DNA of 64,000 nucleotides from Candidatus Villigracilis vicinus (GCA_016721315.1 JADKIL010000013.1:62001-126000); one strand, 5' to 3'. Shown: positions 1 to 9,086, numbered from the stretch's first letter. Numbers and translations are program-made. Notes: generated by a model not told the origin, from the sequence alone.

Positions 1-69
1 CGGCAGGCTTTTGGCGCAATTTTCAGCCTGGAAAATAAAACCGAACAGCAGTTCCCCCCATATCGCTGA
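1..69 (+). CDS. C-terminal end of a gene that starts before the window (partial)
   Basis: Frame 1 is open from the first base to a TGA at 67-69 and encodes a 22-residue tail ending in QQFPPYR. It stops 24 bases before the next start codon, a spacing typical of one transcription unit. Too little is visible to name a family, and an open frame this short could be chance. Confidence 0.45.
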   Translation, partial: RQAFGAIFSLENKTEQQFPPYR

Positions 70-93
70 AGAAGAAAACGACCTGGAGGAAGT

Positions 94-297
94 ATGATCT
101 CTAAACTACTTGATAATCTTTCCAACTATCTTGCTCACCGCAAAGGCTTGTTGCCGATCATTGGATTAGTTTTGATCTTCCTCAACCTGCTGATTCAATT
201 TATCGTCCCTGGTTCACTGCTTGCCACCAGTAATCTCTTCCTGCATATCGGCTTGATGATCGCCATCTTCGGCTTGATGCTGGCATGGGCGCTCTAA
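94..297 (+). CDS. Small membrane protein, unknown function
   Basis: The gene encodes 67 residues. It is preceded by GGAGGAAGT about 6 nt before the ATG, a strong ribosome binding site. Two hydrophobic segments (about residues 18-38 and 44-66) make up most of the protein, so it is probably a two-pass membrane protein with a short basic, His/Arg-containing N-terminus. The stop lies 9 nt before the next gene, a membrane pseudokinase, so the two are probably co-transcribed and may act together at the membrane. I do not recognise a family. Confidence 0.7.
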   Translation: MISKLLDNLSNYLAHRKGLLPIIGLVLIFLNLLIQFIVPGSLLATSNLFLHIGLMIAIFGLMLAWAL

Positions 298-306
298 GAA
301 TCCATA

Positions 307-2292
307 ATGGCGTCCGCGGTTACGCATAAAATTTTATTCAATCAATATCGGGTTGAAGAGCTCATCGGCATCACACCGTTGGGCGAGTTATACCGCGTCA
401 CCGATGAACGCAGCAACCTGCCGCTTGCACTTACCATCCTGCCTAAATCCATTTCAAGCAATCCTGAAGCGCTTAAGGAGCTTGAAGTCAATTCAACCCG
501 TTTGCAGGGTCTCAGTCATCCCAATTTAAACAAATACCTTGGAATCCAAAAAACATCCGAACAAACCTGCCTGCTCGAAGAATGGGTCGATGGTCCCTCA
601 CTTAAAACTGTCCGCGAACGCGGGAGATTAAATGCTGTAGAAGCACTCTTCTTCGCGAAACAGATCTGCAACGGGTTGGAAACCCTCCACAAACAAAAAC
701 TAATCCATCTTCACCTCGCCCCCGAATTGATCCGCATCAACAAACGGGGCGAAGTCATTCTTTGCGGAATCGCTGGCGCCCAGTCAGTCGGCGCAAAAAT
801 GAAGAGCAAACCCGGCAAGTATCAACCGCTATACAATGCTCCTGAACAATTTCTCGAGCAAACACTCACTCCCGCCGCAGATATTTATGCACTGGCGGTA
901 TTGCTCTACGAATTGACGACAGGCAGCTGGATCAACGGGAAGTCCGCGCCGAAAACCAGCGACTCGATCCGCAAAACGCATCTGGACGTAACACCGCCTG
1001 CTCCCGCCTCCCTCAACCACGACATCCCCGACAACTTCTCACGAATGGTTCTATGGGCTTTACGAAAAACGCCGGATGACCGCCTAAAATCAACAACCGA
1101 ATTGCTGTCCTCTCTTGCACTTGGTACTCAACTACCCTTGGAAAAGGTCCCATCGCGTGCCACCCCCGAAATGACCCCAATCATCTCGAACATCCTTAGT
1201 GATTGGGATTTCCTCCCGGCACCTCAACCAACCACCGTTCGCGCAGATACGATCCCACTGGAGGAACGCCTTGCAGCGATCACTCCACCGAAGAAACCAA
1301 CTCGACGCGTGGGTTACTTTCCCGTTTTTTTGTTCCTCCTGCTCGCAGGTTTTCTTTCGCTCTTTCTTTTCGTACGCCCCGCCGCAGAAACGCTGCTCCC
1401 CACACCCATCGTTTTCACATCCATTGTCGTTGATTTCACTCCCGAACCAACCGCCACTCTCACCCCGCGTCCGACGTTGACCAATGGCGGGCGTATCGTC
1501 TTCACCTGTACCCGCGGCGAATACAACCAACTATGTATGATAAATCGTGACGGGAGTAACCTCGTCCAGTTAACGGATATGGGAGCCAGCAACTACTATC
1601 CCATCTCTACTCTGGACGGCAGCTCAGTGCTTTTCGCCTCCAACCGCAGTGGACCTGCGTTCGACTTTTTCATTTTGAACTTCAGCGAACGGGAAGTCTT
1701 TCAAGTAACGAACAATGTCGGCAATGTTATCTCGCCAGATTTTTCGCCGGATGGGCGTTTTATTGTTTTCGCCAACCGTGTTGGCGATAATCCCACCGCC
1801 ATATGGATGGTCAACGCAGACGGTCTAAATCCGCATTTGGTGTATACAGGAGCAGGTGATATTGTCTCTGTTAGTTGGTCGCCTGATGGCGAAAAGATCG
1901 CCTACGCCATGAATACGGGTGTCCCCCAGGAATACGAGATATTCACGATGGATGTGAATGGGCGGAACCACATCCAGATATCCAAAGGGCTGCAAGGCAT
2001 TGGCGGCAGCGTGGACTGGTCCCCTGATGGGACGTCACTTTTGATATACGCCGGTCCGTTTGGGGATAAAGATATCTTCAAGATCGACGTTGCCAGCGGC
2101 AGCTTCGATCAATTAACCGACGGCGGCAATAATGCTGGTGCATCCTATTCACCCAATGGTCAGTTCATTGTTTTCAACTCCCTGCGCAACAACGATCAGG
2201 CAGATCTTTACATCATGGAAGCAGACGGCTCCGGTATGAGGCAACTCACAAACGATCCTGAGCCCGATTGGGGAGCAAATTGGATCGAGTAA
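307..2292 (+). CDS. Membrane pseudokinase with extracellular PD40/TolB-like propeller
   Basis: The 661-residue protein has an N-terminal bacterial Ser/Thr kinase (PknB-type) fold at about 14-270, a Pro-rich linker, one transmembrane segment at about 336-356, a Thr/Pro linker, and an outer PD40/TolB-like beta-propeller at about 394-660 with repeated SPDG/DG-x-N-type blades. The catalytic signatures are gone. The VAIK lysine is Thr43, the HRD motif reads H134-L-H136, the following KPEN reads A-P-E-L, and DFG reads G154-I-A. The APE motif (178-180) and the structural D192 remain. It is therefore unlikely to phosphorylate anything and is better read as a sensor or scaffold that links an outside ligand to a cytoplasmic partner. 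Active PknB relatives with sensor domains are common in Chloroflexota; this degenerate form is the unusual point. Confidence 0.85.
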   Translation: MASAVTHKILFNQYRVEELIGITPLGELYRVTDERSNLPLALTILPKSISSNPEALKELEVNSTRLQGLSHPNLNKYLGIQKTSEQTCLLEEWVDGPSLKTVRERGRLNAVEALFFAKQICNGLETLHKQKLIHLHLAPELIRINKRGEVILCGIAGAQSVGAKMKSKPGKYQPLYNAPEQFLEQTLTPAADIYALAVLLYELTTGSWINGKSAPKTSDSIRKTHLDVTPPAPASLNHDIPDNFSRMVLWALRKTPDDRLKSTTELLSSLALGTQLPLEKVPSRATPEMTPIISNILSDWDFLPAPQPTTVRADTIPLEERLAAITPPKKPTRRVGYFPVFLFLLLAGFLSLFLFVRPAAETLLPTPIVFTSIVVDFTPEPTATLTPRPTLTNGGRIVFTCTRGEYNQLCMINRDGSNLVQLTDMGASNYYPISTLDGSSVLFASNRSGPAFDFFILNFSEREVFQVTNNVGNVISPDFSPDGRFIVFANRVGDNPTAIWMVNADGLNPHLVYTGAGDIVSVSWSPDGEKIAYAMNTGVPQEYEIFTMDVNGRNHIQISKGLQGIGGSVDWSPDGTSLLIYAGPFGDKDIFKIDVASGSFDQLTDGGNNAGASYSPNGQFIVFNSLRNNDQADLYIMEADGSGMRQLTNDPEPDWGANWIE

Positions 2293-2603
2293 TGTGGGTA
2301 TTTTGTGGGGAAATAAGGGCAAAATGGGTGGAATCAATTCGGAGCGAAAATGAAGCGCAAACAGGTCTTGAATCGACGATGTCATTTTTGCACTCAACAC
2401 GTCAATGCAATATCGTTTATGAATTGCAAAGAACTCCACAATAACGAATCATTAATCAAACGAAAATAATCTGCGCAATTAAAACCTTTACACTGCGGAT
2501 ATTTAATGTATTATTGATACATCAATGGCGTTTTTCGCGGCTCGTCCACCGCGGGAGGCGCTGTTAATCTTTAATCCACAAAAAACGAAAGGTAATTATA
2601 TGA
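2293..2603 (+). promoter_or_regulatory. Intergenic region with a candidate promoter for the SET gene
   Basis: This 311-base stretch holds no convincing gene. TTTACA at 2487-2492 and TATTAT at 2509-2514 (16-nt spacer) form a plausible promoter, placing transcription start near 2521 and leaving a leader of about 80 nt. The inverted repeat ATTGAT-AC-ATCAAT (2513-2526) overlaps the -10 box and the expected start and could be an operator. Its 2-nt centre is too short for a standard FNR site. Confidence 0.4.
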
Positions 2604-3200
2604 ATGTCCAAGCAACCGAGTTCCTATCTGTCTTCTAAGTTGGAAGGTCGCCTGAAAGCCGACGAAAGCGGAAACAGCATTTTCGCCATCGAACCCATTA
2701 AGAAGGGTGAGTTAATTGCTGTTTTCGGCGGCGTTGTTTATGAATGGGAGACCTTTATCCACCTACCCGAACTTGAGCGCATGTTATGCATCCAGGTAGA
2801 AGATCGTCACTTCCTGGTACCGCGCCCCATTGGAGAGGGAGATTATGTCAATCACTCGTGCAATCCGAATGCGGGTCTTTCGGGCCAGATTGGACTTGTT
2901 GCCATGCGCGACATCCAAATCGGCGAGGAAGTTTGTTTCGATTACGCCATGAGCGATACGATGGCGTACGATGAATTCGAATGTTTATGCGGCGCTCCCA
3001 CTTGCCGCGGGAAAGTTGGCGGCAATGACTGGCAGCGCCCGGAATTGCAAAAGCGGTATGCCGGTTATTTTGCCCCGCACGTCCAGCGCAAGATCGATGC
3101 GCAGAAGGCGGAACGACGCGCCTTTGACCGGGCAATGCGCGAAAAAACCAGCAGCAGCTACGTGAGTAAGGTCGCCACACCCACTGTTGCATTCAAGTAA
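2604..3200 (+). CDS. SET-domain protein (putative lysine methyltransferase)
   Basis: The 198-residue cytoplasmic protein carries a SET domain at about residues 10-118. Hallmarks are NHSCNPNAG (83-91), which helps form the S-adenosylmethionine pocket, and GEEVCFDYAMSD (107-118) with the catalytic tyrosine region. A post-SET-like cysteine set follows (C127-x-C129-x4-C134). A basic Lys/Arg-rich tail may contact nucleic acid or a basic partner. SET proteins use SAM to methylate protein lysines; in bacteria the targets are mostly unknown. An overlapping ATG at 2600 is in another frame. The start at 2604 has AAAGG about 11 nt upstream. It appears monocistronic and ends at a strong bidirectional terminator. 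Confidence 0.85.
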   Translation: MSKQPSSYLSSKLEGRLKADESGNSIFAIEPIKKGELIAVFGGVVYEWETFIHLPELERMLCIQVEDRHFLVPRPIGEGDYVNHSCNPNAGLSGQIGLVAMRDIQIGEEVCFDYAMSDTMAYDEFECLCGAPTCRGKVGGNDWQRPELQKRYAGYFAPHVQRKIDAQKAERRAFDRAMREKTSSSYVSKVATPTVAFK

Positions 3201-3204
3201 TAAC

Positions 3205-3240
3205 AAAAAAGACAGCCTTGCAAGCAAGGCTGTCTTTTTT
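3205..3240. terminator. Bidirectional intrinsic terminator
   Basis: A perfect 10-bp stem GACAGCCTTG/CAAGGCTGTC with a CAAG loop is flanked by A6 on the left and T6 on the right. It therefore serves both the SET gene (+) and the convergent phospholipase-D-like gene (-). Confidence 0.9.
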
Positions 3241-3300
3241 GTTGCAATTGAGGTATCTTGGGTTTAAGCCGATAAATCATTTACTTTCTTTGCTTACAAA

Positions 3301-4533
3301 TTACTCACAAGTAAAAGCGCCGGTTTCCACATTCACTGCCTGATCCCATAACTTCTGATATTCCTGTAAATAAAGCCCAGCGATCTCCGGGTTATCCAGG
3401 ATAATAACGTTTTCTTCATTATCTTCATCGGCGCTGGAAGAGAAGTTCAAAGACCCCGTCACCACAATGCTGTTGTCAATGATGATGATCTTATCGTGTA
3501 AAAAGCTTGAGTTACCGTCCTGCCTCACAGGCAGCCCAGCACACCAGAACGTCTTTAACTCCGAACGCGGGCTGTTACTGCCGAAGGTTTCAAATACTCC
3601 CTGCACGTCCACGCCAGATTGGGCACGCGCGATCATTGCCTGCGCCATTGGATAATCCGTGAAACTGAAAGCAAGAAAACGAATACTGACCTGCGCATCA
3701 TTAATCAAGGCGATCAAATGACTTACTGCACTGTCCTCTGGCGAAAACAAAACCTGAATAGGAGTCCCCTCCAGAATCGTCCATTGAGTATTTACAGTGG
3801 AAGGCGCACGCCGACCTAATTGGGCATTCCACAGCTCCTCCCATTCCCGTTCATAGATCACTGAAATCTCTGGCGAATACAACACAATGGCATTGTTATT
3901 TTGTTTATAAATCCCATTAACTGTAATGTTTGTAGAACCGGTCCATGTGATCTGACGGTCGAAGATCCAGAATTTATTGTGCATCAAGGCAGAACGCCCC
4001 GCATCATCCTTAACCTCAACTCCGCCAGCCATCAAGCGGGTGAATTGCCCCCGGTTCGGATTCGCATCAATATCCAAACCGTTTTCATTATCAGTAACCC
4101 AGCGCACGTCCACGCCGCGAGCTTTTGCTGCGAGCAAGGCATCCGTGACGCGCGGCAGGTTAAATTCAAACGAGGCGATATGAATGCTAACCTGCGCACC
4201 ATTGATAAACTGGATCAAGCGGTCTTCAATGGAACCATTCGAATTATTCGGGTCATTGATGATTAAAGGGTCAGTGAAGTAAACCTCCCATCGCTTCACA
4301 ACAGGAGCCGGAACAGGCGTATCTGTTACAGCAATCGGCTCTTCAATCAAGGTTTCCGTGATCGGAACAATGATCTGAGGCGTATCAGTGGCAGGGACGA
4401 TGAAAGGCGGCGGCGTTTCGCTTGCGTAAAACGAGATCTGGGTAACCGGCGGCAGAACCGGTGTTTCAACATCCAGAGGCTCACATGCAACAGTAAGGAC
4501 AAATATCAGGAGAACAGCAAGTTTCATTTTCAT
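3301..4533 (-). CDS. Phospholipase D-like lipoprotein with two HKD motifs
   Basis: The 410-residue protein begins with a lipoprotein signal peptide (lipobox LTVAC, Cys17). A Pro/Thr-rich linker to about residue 80 is followed by two PLD domains. HKD1 is H185-x-K187-x4-D192 and HKD2 is H346-x-K348-x4-D353, each followed by a TGS-x-N motif, so both half-sites look intact. Family members cleave phosphodiester bonds in phospholipids or nucleic acids through a phosphohistidine intermediate. The lipid anchor places this one outside the cytoplasmic membrane. The arrangement resembles PLD-type nucleases and cardiolipin-synthase-like enzymes; the substrate cannot be told from sequence. The gene stands alone and converges on the SET gene. 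Confidence 0.87.
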   Translation of the reverse strand: MKMKLAVLLIFVLTVACEPLDVETPVLPPVTQISFYASETPPPFIVPATDTPQIIVPITETLIEEPIAVTDTPVPAPVVKRWEVYFTDPLIINDPNNSNGSIEDRLIQFINGAQVSIHIASFEFNLPRVTDALLAAKARGVDVRWVTDNENGLDIDANPNRGQFTRLMAGGVEVKDDAGRSALMHNKFWIFDRQITWTGSTNITVNGIYKQNNNAIVLYSPEISVIYEREWEELWNAQLGRRAPSTVNTQWTILEGTPIQVLFSPEDSAVSHLIALINDAQVSIRFLAFSFTDYPMAQAMIARAQSGVDVQGVFETFGSNSPRSELKTFWCAGLPVRQDGNSSFLHDKIIIIDNSIVVTGSLNFSSSADEDNEENVIILDNPEIAGLYLQEYQKLWDQAVNVETGAFTCE

Positions 4534-4555
4534 GGCGGGTTTATGGTTCCTGAAT

Positions 4556-4603
4556 CAAAAAGTGACAGCTGCAATATTGTACCGGAAAGCAACTGTCACT
4601 TTG
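4556..4603 (-). terminator. Probable terminator of fabD
   Basis: AAAGTGACAG (4559-4568) pairs with CTGTCACTTT (4593-4602) around a 24-nt loop. Read on the minus strand, directly after the fabD stop, the hairpin ends in TTTTTGATTC. Confidence 0.65.
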
Positions 4604-4618
4604 GGTTACAAAAAAGCA

Positions 4619-5560
4619 CTACCCCAACGCGGAAAAGTCCTGAGGATTACCCAGTGGATAATTCACTCCCTCGCTGATAATTCGTTTGACCAAACCACCT
4701 AATACGGAACCGGTTCCTACTTCTACGAACGAACGCATGCCCATCTCGCTCATTAACTTAACACTGTCTGTCCACCGTACACGCGATTGCATTTGGGCTT
4801 TGATATCTGCCCGGGCATCATCAGCTGTCTTTAGAATGGACGCATGTACATTTCCGATCACAGGAATCTCCAGTGTGTTCATTGTGATCGAATCCACTGC
4901 TTGATTCCATTCCTCTTGAATGGATGCCATCAATGGTGAATGAGCAGCAATGGAAACCGCCAGCGGCAACGCGCGCTTGGCACCGGCTGCTTTTGCTCCA
5001 ACCATGGCGCGCTCCACCGCGGGCTTCGAACCAGAGATGACCACCTGCCCCGGGCAGTTATCGTTTGCAACCTGCACAAGCTCATCCGCAGAACTGGCTT
5101 CAGCACAGACTTTGTCTAGGGTGGGAATATCCACACCTAGTATGGCAGCCATACTGCCGGGAGCAAGCTCGCCTGCGCGCTTCATTAACTCGCCGCGTTT
5201 TCGAACGAGGCGCAAGCCGTCTTCAAAAGATAATGCACCAGAGGCGGTCAACGCCGATAACTCACCAAGAGAATGTCCGGCAAGCACTGCAGGCTTGAGG
5301 TCTGGGAAGAGGCGTGAAAAGGTGCGGAACGAAGCGATGGAATGCAGGAACAACGCGGGCTGAGTATTGACCGTATCGTTCAATTCGGCATCGGGCCCAT
5401 TCCACATCAGTGTTGAAAGTGAGAAACCCAGGATGGCATCGGCTTCAGAAAAAGCATCACGAGCTGAAGCATGTTCTTCAGCAAGGCTTTTTCCCATCCC
5501 CACGGCTTGCGACCCCTGCCCTGGAAAAATGAAGGCAGTGGCATTGATATTTAAGTTCAT
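4619..5560 (-). CDS. fabD: Malonyl-CoA:acyl-carrier-protein transacylase
   Basis: The 313-residue cytoplasmic enzyme transfers malonyl from CoA to acyl carrier protein, supplying the extender unit for type II fatty acid synthesis. The family signatures are complete: GQGSQ (14-18), the nucleophile elbow GHSLGE (95-100, Ser97), an Arg-rich VRKRGELM segment, and the catalytic His in the AHSPLM motif. Length matches the family (about 310). AAGGAGATCGA precedes the ATG. No other fab genes lie beside it, so it is a stand-alone unit here, divergent from the TIR-WD40 gene. Confidence 0.95.
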   Translation of the reverse strand: MNLNINATAFIFPGQGSQAVGMGKSLAEEHASARDAFSEADAILGFSLSTLMWNGPDAELNDTVNTQPALFLHSIASFRTFSRLFPDLKPAVLAGHSLGELSALTASGALSFEDGLRLVRKRGELMKRAGELAPGSMAAILGVDIPTLDKVCAEASSADELVQVANDNCPGQVVISGSKPAVERAMVGAKAAGAKRALPLAVSIAAHSPLMASIQEEWNQAVDSITMNTLEIPVIGNVHASILKTADDARADIKAQMQSRVRWTDSVKLMSEMGMRSFVEVGTGSVLGGLVKRIISEGVNYPLGNPQDFSALG

Positions 5561-5745
5561 TCGATCTCCTTGATAAAAATTTCATGTTTTAAGCAAAAAT
5601 TACAGCATTGTTAGGCACGGCTATTAAACACAAAAATGAAGGGTTGGTCACGCTAGGCTGGGGTAAAATTTCAATATCATTACAATTTTTTGTGGCAAGA
5701 AAAGGCAATTAATCCCATTAAAAGCAAGCATCAAGGAGGCTCCCA

Positions 5746-8700
5746 ATGACCGAGCTTTTCATTTCATACTGTCGTCGAAACAAGGGGTTTACTGAAGATT
5801 TTATTAAAACCCTGGGGGAACACGGATATTCAGAAGACAAGATATGGATAGATTGGAATAACATTCCCCCATCCTCAAAATGGGAAGACGAGATCCGCAA
5901 AGGCATCGAAGCAGCAAATGCAGTGATCTTTATCCTCAGCCCAGACTGGATCCTTTCCAACGAATGCGCCAAGGAATTGCAGATCGCGGTTGAATACAAC
6001 AAACGCCTGCTTCCTGTTATTCATCAAAATATTGACCCCAAAACGACTCCCGCCGACCTGGCTTCTTTAAACTGGATCTTCCACCGTGAGACAGATGATC
6101 CCAAAGGCGCCATGCAAAAATTACTTGAAGCGCTCAAGACAGATCTAGAATGGGTCAGCCAACACACCGTAATTTTGAAGAGAGCAAACGAATGGAAAGA
6201 AAAAGCGCAAGACAATAGCTATTTGTTGCGAGGCAGCGAATTACAAGAATCGGAATTATGGCTCTCAAAAAGTTCTGAAGGCAAGGAACCACGTCCAAAC
6301 CCGGTACAAAACGAATACATCTTCGCAAGCCGCCAGGATGCCACCAGACGGCAGCGTAACACGTTGATCGGTGTCAGTGCCGCATTGGTCGTTTCGATCC
6401 TGTTGGCGATCGCGGCGGTTATTGGCGGGATCGAGGCAGTTCGAAAAAGCCAGCAGGCACTTGCCAGTCAATTGGCTGCTCAAGCGATCACCTTAGTCGA
6501 CACTCAACCAGACCTGGCCCTGCTATTAAGCCTTGAATCGAACTATATCAGTGACACAATGGATGAATCAGATCCAGCCAGACTGGGAAGTTTGATTACC
6601 AGTATGAACAGCATGCCAAAGTTGGAAATGTATTTGCACGGGCATGAAGGCGAGATTCGCACTGTAACATTCAGCCCGGATGATCATTGGATGGCATCTA
6701 CAGGCAACGCATCAAATGACGTTGGACAAGTGTTCTTGTGGGATATGACCTCCACTACGAACCCCAGGACTCATCAAATATTTACCGGTGGCTCACAGCG
6801 CATCCTTGGTTTAGCATTCAGTGCAAACAGTAAGGTCCTGGCTGGAGCGGGCGATGAAAAGAAAGTCTTTATATGGGATCCACAACATTGCTGCGAACCT
6901 GTTCAAGTATGGGAGATGGATAATAAGGTCCGCGCCCTTGAATTCATTCCTTTATTTGGACACGAGTATCTTGCTATTGCATCAGGAACACAACTCACTT
7001 TCTGGGATATCAAAACCGGAAAAATGAATCCAAAGTTAACACTGGAAATACCGACCGAAGATCCTACAGTAAGGATCTATAGCATCGCATTTTCTCCTGC
7101 GAAAAACCTGATCGCAGTTGGCGGTGATGATGGGAATATTACAGTATGGGACGCAAGGTCGCGCACGATGAAATTTCACGCCTGTAGCTATGGGGATCCC
7201 AAAAAGAATTCAGAAACCGTTTGCAAATCCAGCGGAGCAGGCGTCGTCGAAATCCGGGGTGTGGCGTTTAATACAAGTGGAACGCTGCTGGCTTCCGGAA
7301 GCTCAGATCATCGGGTTTGGCTTTGGGATACAAGCACTGGCGAACTCCTGGCGCAATCCATTAGCGGCGTAGAGGGTGGTCACATTAACTCAGTCACAAA
7401 CCTAGCATTTGACCCCATAACCGGAGAGATCGCATCTGTTAGCTGGGATAACACCGTATGCCTCTGGCAGCCCGTCATTACAAATAATGGGAACTGGCAA
7501 TTGAACCTGGTTGAAACGTTGACTGGGCATACAAATTCTGTCTGGGCAGTTGCATATAATTCTTCAGGAGACTGGCTTGCAACCGGCAGCTCGGACAAGA
7601 GCGTTATCCTTTGGGATCCTCGTCAGAACAGCCAAATAGGAACCCCTATAAAGACCATGGAAGATGATACATGGGCAATGTCCGTTTCTCCGGATGGCAA
7701 ACAATTTTCGGCGGCAGACATGGCAGGCAATATTTATCTATGGGATTTTGATGGAACCACGCTATCGAATGAAAGGCATGTGATGCACGAAGGCGGGGTT
7801 CTTTCACTTGACTACAGCCACAACAGCAAGCTCCTGGCATCTTCTGGCTACACAGACTCATCCATTCGAGTTTGGAACGCTCAAACAGGGGAGGAAGTCT
7901 GGCACATTGAGAATGCGCACGATTCTGAGATTTGGGCTTTGACATTCAGTCCGGATGATACCCAAATTGCTTCAGCAAGCTTCGACCAAACCGTGAAGAT
8001 CTGGGATGTGGCAACACAAACCCTGATTTCCGAACCATTAAAACACGAGACCGGGGTGTTTACACTAACATATAATGAGGATGGTTCAAAGCTTTTTGTA
8101 GGAGGGTTCGCAACCGATATATATTCCTACGATCTAACAGATATTAAGAACATTCCCTCCCCCAAAGTATTGTTAGGGCATGCATCTGCTGTTAACTTGA
8201 TAGCAATCAACCCCAAATATCCAAACTTACTCGCATCCACCAGCGACGATAAAACCCTGCTCATCTGGAACGTTACCAACAATGAACACACCCCGCAGGT
8301 GCTGGGTTTGAACGAAAGTATGGAGGCGGTTAATTTCCGCCCAAGCGGCGATTGGCTGGCAAGCGCGACCGATAATAATACAGTTCTGCTTTGGCAGTTA
8401 GACTCAAAACGCTGCTCAAAAGAGTGGGACAAAAATGGATGCCAGCCGGAAATGATCGGCTCCCCGCTGACTGGCAGTGAAACACCCGTTGAAAACGTAG
8501 TGTTCCTGTCAGATACAGTAATGGTATCTTCCAGTGAAGGTGGACAGCTAATTCAATGGAATTTGAAGAAAGAGGATTGGTACCAACAAGCCTGCAGCAT
8601 TGTCAACCGCCCGCTTAGCGACTCAGAGTACAAGCAGTATGTTGGCGAAGATATCAACTCCTCGTTGTTAAATCTGGTTTCCAAGGTATCCAATTGGTTC

Positions 8701-8757
8701 AATAACGAGACGCCTGATACCATCCCTCCCTGCTTAATAACCAGCGAACCGGAATAA
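5746..8757 (+). CDS. TIR-WD40 membrane receptor
   Basis: The 1003-residue protein starts with a bacterial TIR domain (about 1-135). Its opening LFISYCRRNKGF, the DxW segment and the ECAKEL motif place Glu77 where NAD-cleaving TIR domains have their catalytic glutamate. A basic stretch leads to one transmembrane helix (about 207-230), then the helical SQLAAQA...PDLALLLSLES segment usually seen before WD40 arrays, and about 12-14 WD40 blades to near the C-terminus. TIR-WD40 proteins are common in filamentous bacteria and probably sense a ligand or damage through the propeller, but their roles are mostly untested. Neighbours are housekeeping genes, so the context does not prove a defence role. 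AAGGAGG lies 8 nt before the ATG. Confidence 0.88.
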   Translation: MTELFISYCRRNKGFTEDFIKTLGEHGYSEDKIWIDWNNIPPSSKWEDEIRKGIEAANAVIFILSPDWILSNECAKELQIAVEYNKRLLPVIHQNIDPKTTPADLASLNWIFHRETDDPKGAMQKLLEALKTDLEWVSQHTVILKRANEWKEKAQDNSYLLRGSELQESELWLSKSSEGKEPRPNPVQNEYIFASRQDATRRQRNTLIGVSAALVVSILLAIAAVIGGIEAVRKSQQALASQLAAQAITLVDTQPDLALLLSLESNYISDTMDESDPARLGSLITSMNSMPKLEMYLHGHEGEIRTVTFSPDDHWMASTGNASNDVGQVFLWDMTSTTNPRTHQIFTGGSQRILGLAFSANSKVLAGAGDEKKVFIWDPQHCCEPVQVWEMDNKVRALEFIPLFGHEYLAIASGTQLTFWDIKTGKMNPKLTLEIPTEDPTVRIYSIAFSPAKNLIAVGGDDGNITVWDARSRTMKFHACSYGDPKKNSETVCKSSGAGVVEIRGVAFNTSGTLLASGSSDHRVWLWDTSTGELLAQSISGVEGGHINSVTNLAFDPITGEIASVSWDNTVCLWQPVITNNGNWQLNLVETLTGHTNSVWAVAYNSSGDWLATGSSDKSVILWDPRQNSQIGTPIKTMEDDTWAMSVSPDGKQFSAADMAGNIYLWDFDGTTLSNERHVMHEGGVLSLDYSHNSKLLASSGYTDSSIRVWNAQTGEEVWHIENAHDSEIWALTFSPDDTQIASASFDQTVKIWDVATQTLISEPLKHETGVFTLTYNEDGSKLFVGGFATDIYSYDLTDIKNIPSPKVLLGHASAVNLIAINPKYPNLLASTSDDKTLLIWNVTNNEHTPQVLGLNESMEAVNFRPSGDWLASATDNNTVLLWQLDSKRCSKEWDKNGCQPEMIGSPLTGSETPVENVVFLSDTVMVSSSEGGQLIQWNLKKEDWYQQACSIVNRPLSDSEYKQYVGEDINSSLLNLVSKVSNWFNNETPDTIPPCLITSEPE

Positions 8758-8781
8758 ATAACGGGCTGCAAATTAAACACA

Positions 8782-8812
8782 AACGGGTCGTGAGTTTCAC
8801 GACCCGTTGTGA
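8782..8812. terminator. Hairpin between convergent TIR-WD40 and rpmF genes
   Basis: A perfect 12-bp stem, AACGGGTCGTGA (8782-8793) with TCACGACCCGTT (8797-8808), encloses a 3-nt loop. The downstream U-tract is weak on the plus strand. It lies between two convergent genes and is probably a shared terminator. Confidence 0.65.
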
Positions 8813-9013
8813 TTATTCAGCTGATTTCTTTTCTTTTTTGACCTGAACAACTTCACGTCCTTTGAAGTAGCCGCAGTTCGGGCAGACGAGATGCGGCAGG
8901 CGCTTGTTACCGCAATTGGAGCAGGCGACCAAATTCGCGGTGCTCAGGGCGTCCTGAGAGCGGCGGCGGTCACGGCGTCCTTTTGAATGTTTGCGCTTTG
9001 GATGTGGGGTCAT
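8813..9013 (-). CDS. rpmF: 50S ribosomal protein L32
   Basis: This is a 66-residue L32 protein of the large ribosomal subunit. It begins with the family's typical PKRKHSKGRRDRRRS N-terminus and has an intact zinc ribbon (C-x2-C and C-x2-C around GNKRLPHLV). The ATG at 9013 is chosen over an in-frame ATG at 9034 because AAGGAGAACG sits just before it and because L32 starts there. Transcription comes from a near-perfect promoter at 9087-9115, and the mRNA leader carries a hairpin (9039-9060). A basic Lys/Glu tail follows the ribbon. Confidence 0.95.
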   Translation of the reverse strand: MTPHPKRKHSKGRRDRRRSQDALSTANLVACSNCGNKRLPHLVCPNCGYFKGREVVQVKKEKKSAE

Positions 9014-9038
9014 GAAACGTTCTCCTTTATACATACAT

Positions 9039-9060
9039 CAGACGGGCAAATGCCCGTCTG
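9039..9060 (-). other. Hairpin in the rpmF mRNA leader
   Basis: A 10-bp stem CAGACGGGCA/TGCCCGTCTG with a 2-nt spacer lies between the rpmF promoter and its ribosome binding site. It has no U-tract towards rpmF. It could stabilise the mRNA or be an autogenous control site; neither is shown. Confidence 0.5.
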
Positions 9061-9086
9061 GATTGGTTTTATTATGAAGCCCGCTG

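Noticed and set aside
1132..1530. 132-residue minus-strand ORF inside the pseudokinase gene
   Set aside because: Shadow frame of low-complexity composition within a clearly coding gene on the other strand.
2513..2526. FNR box before the SET gene
   Set aside because: TTGAT and ATCAA are separated by only 2 nt, not the 4 nt of FNR sites.
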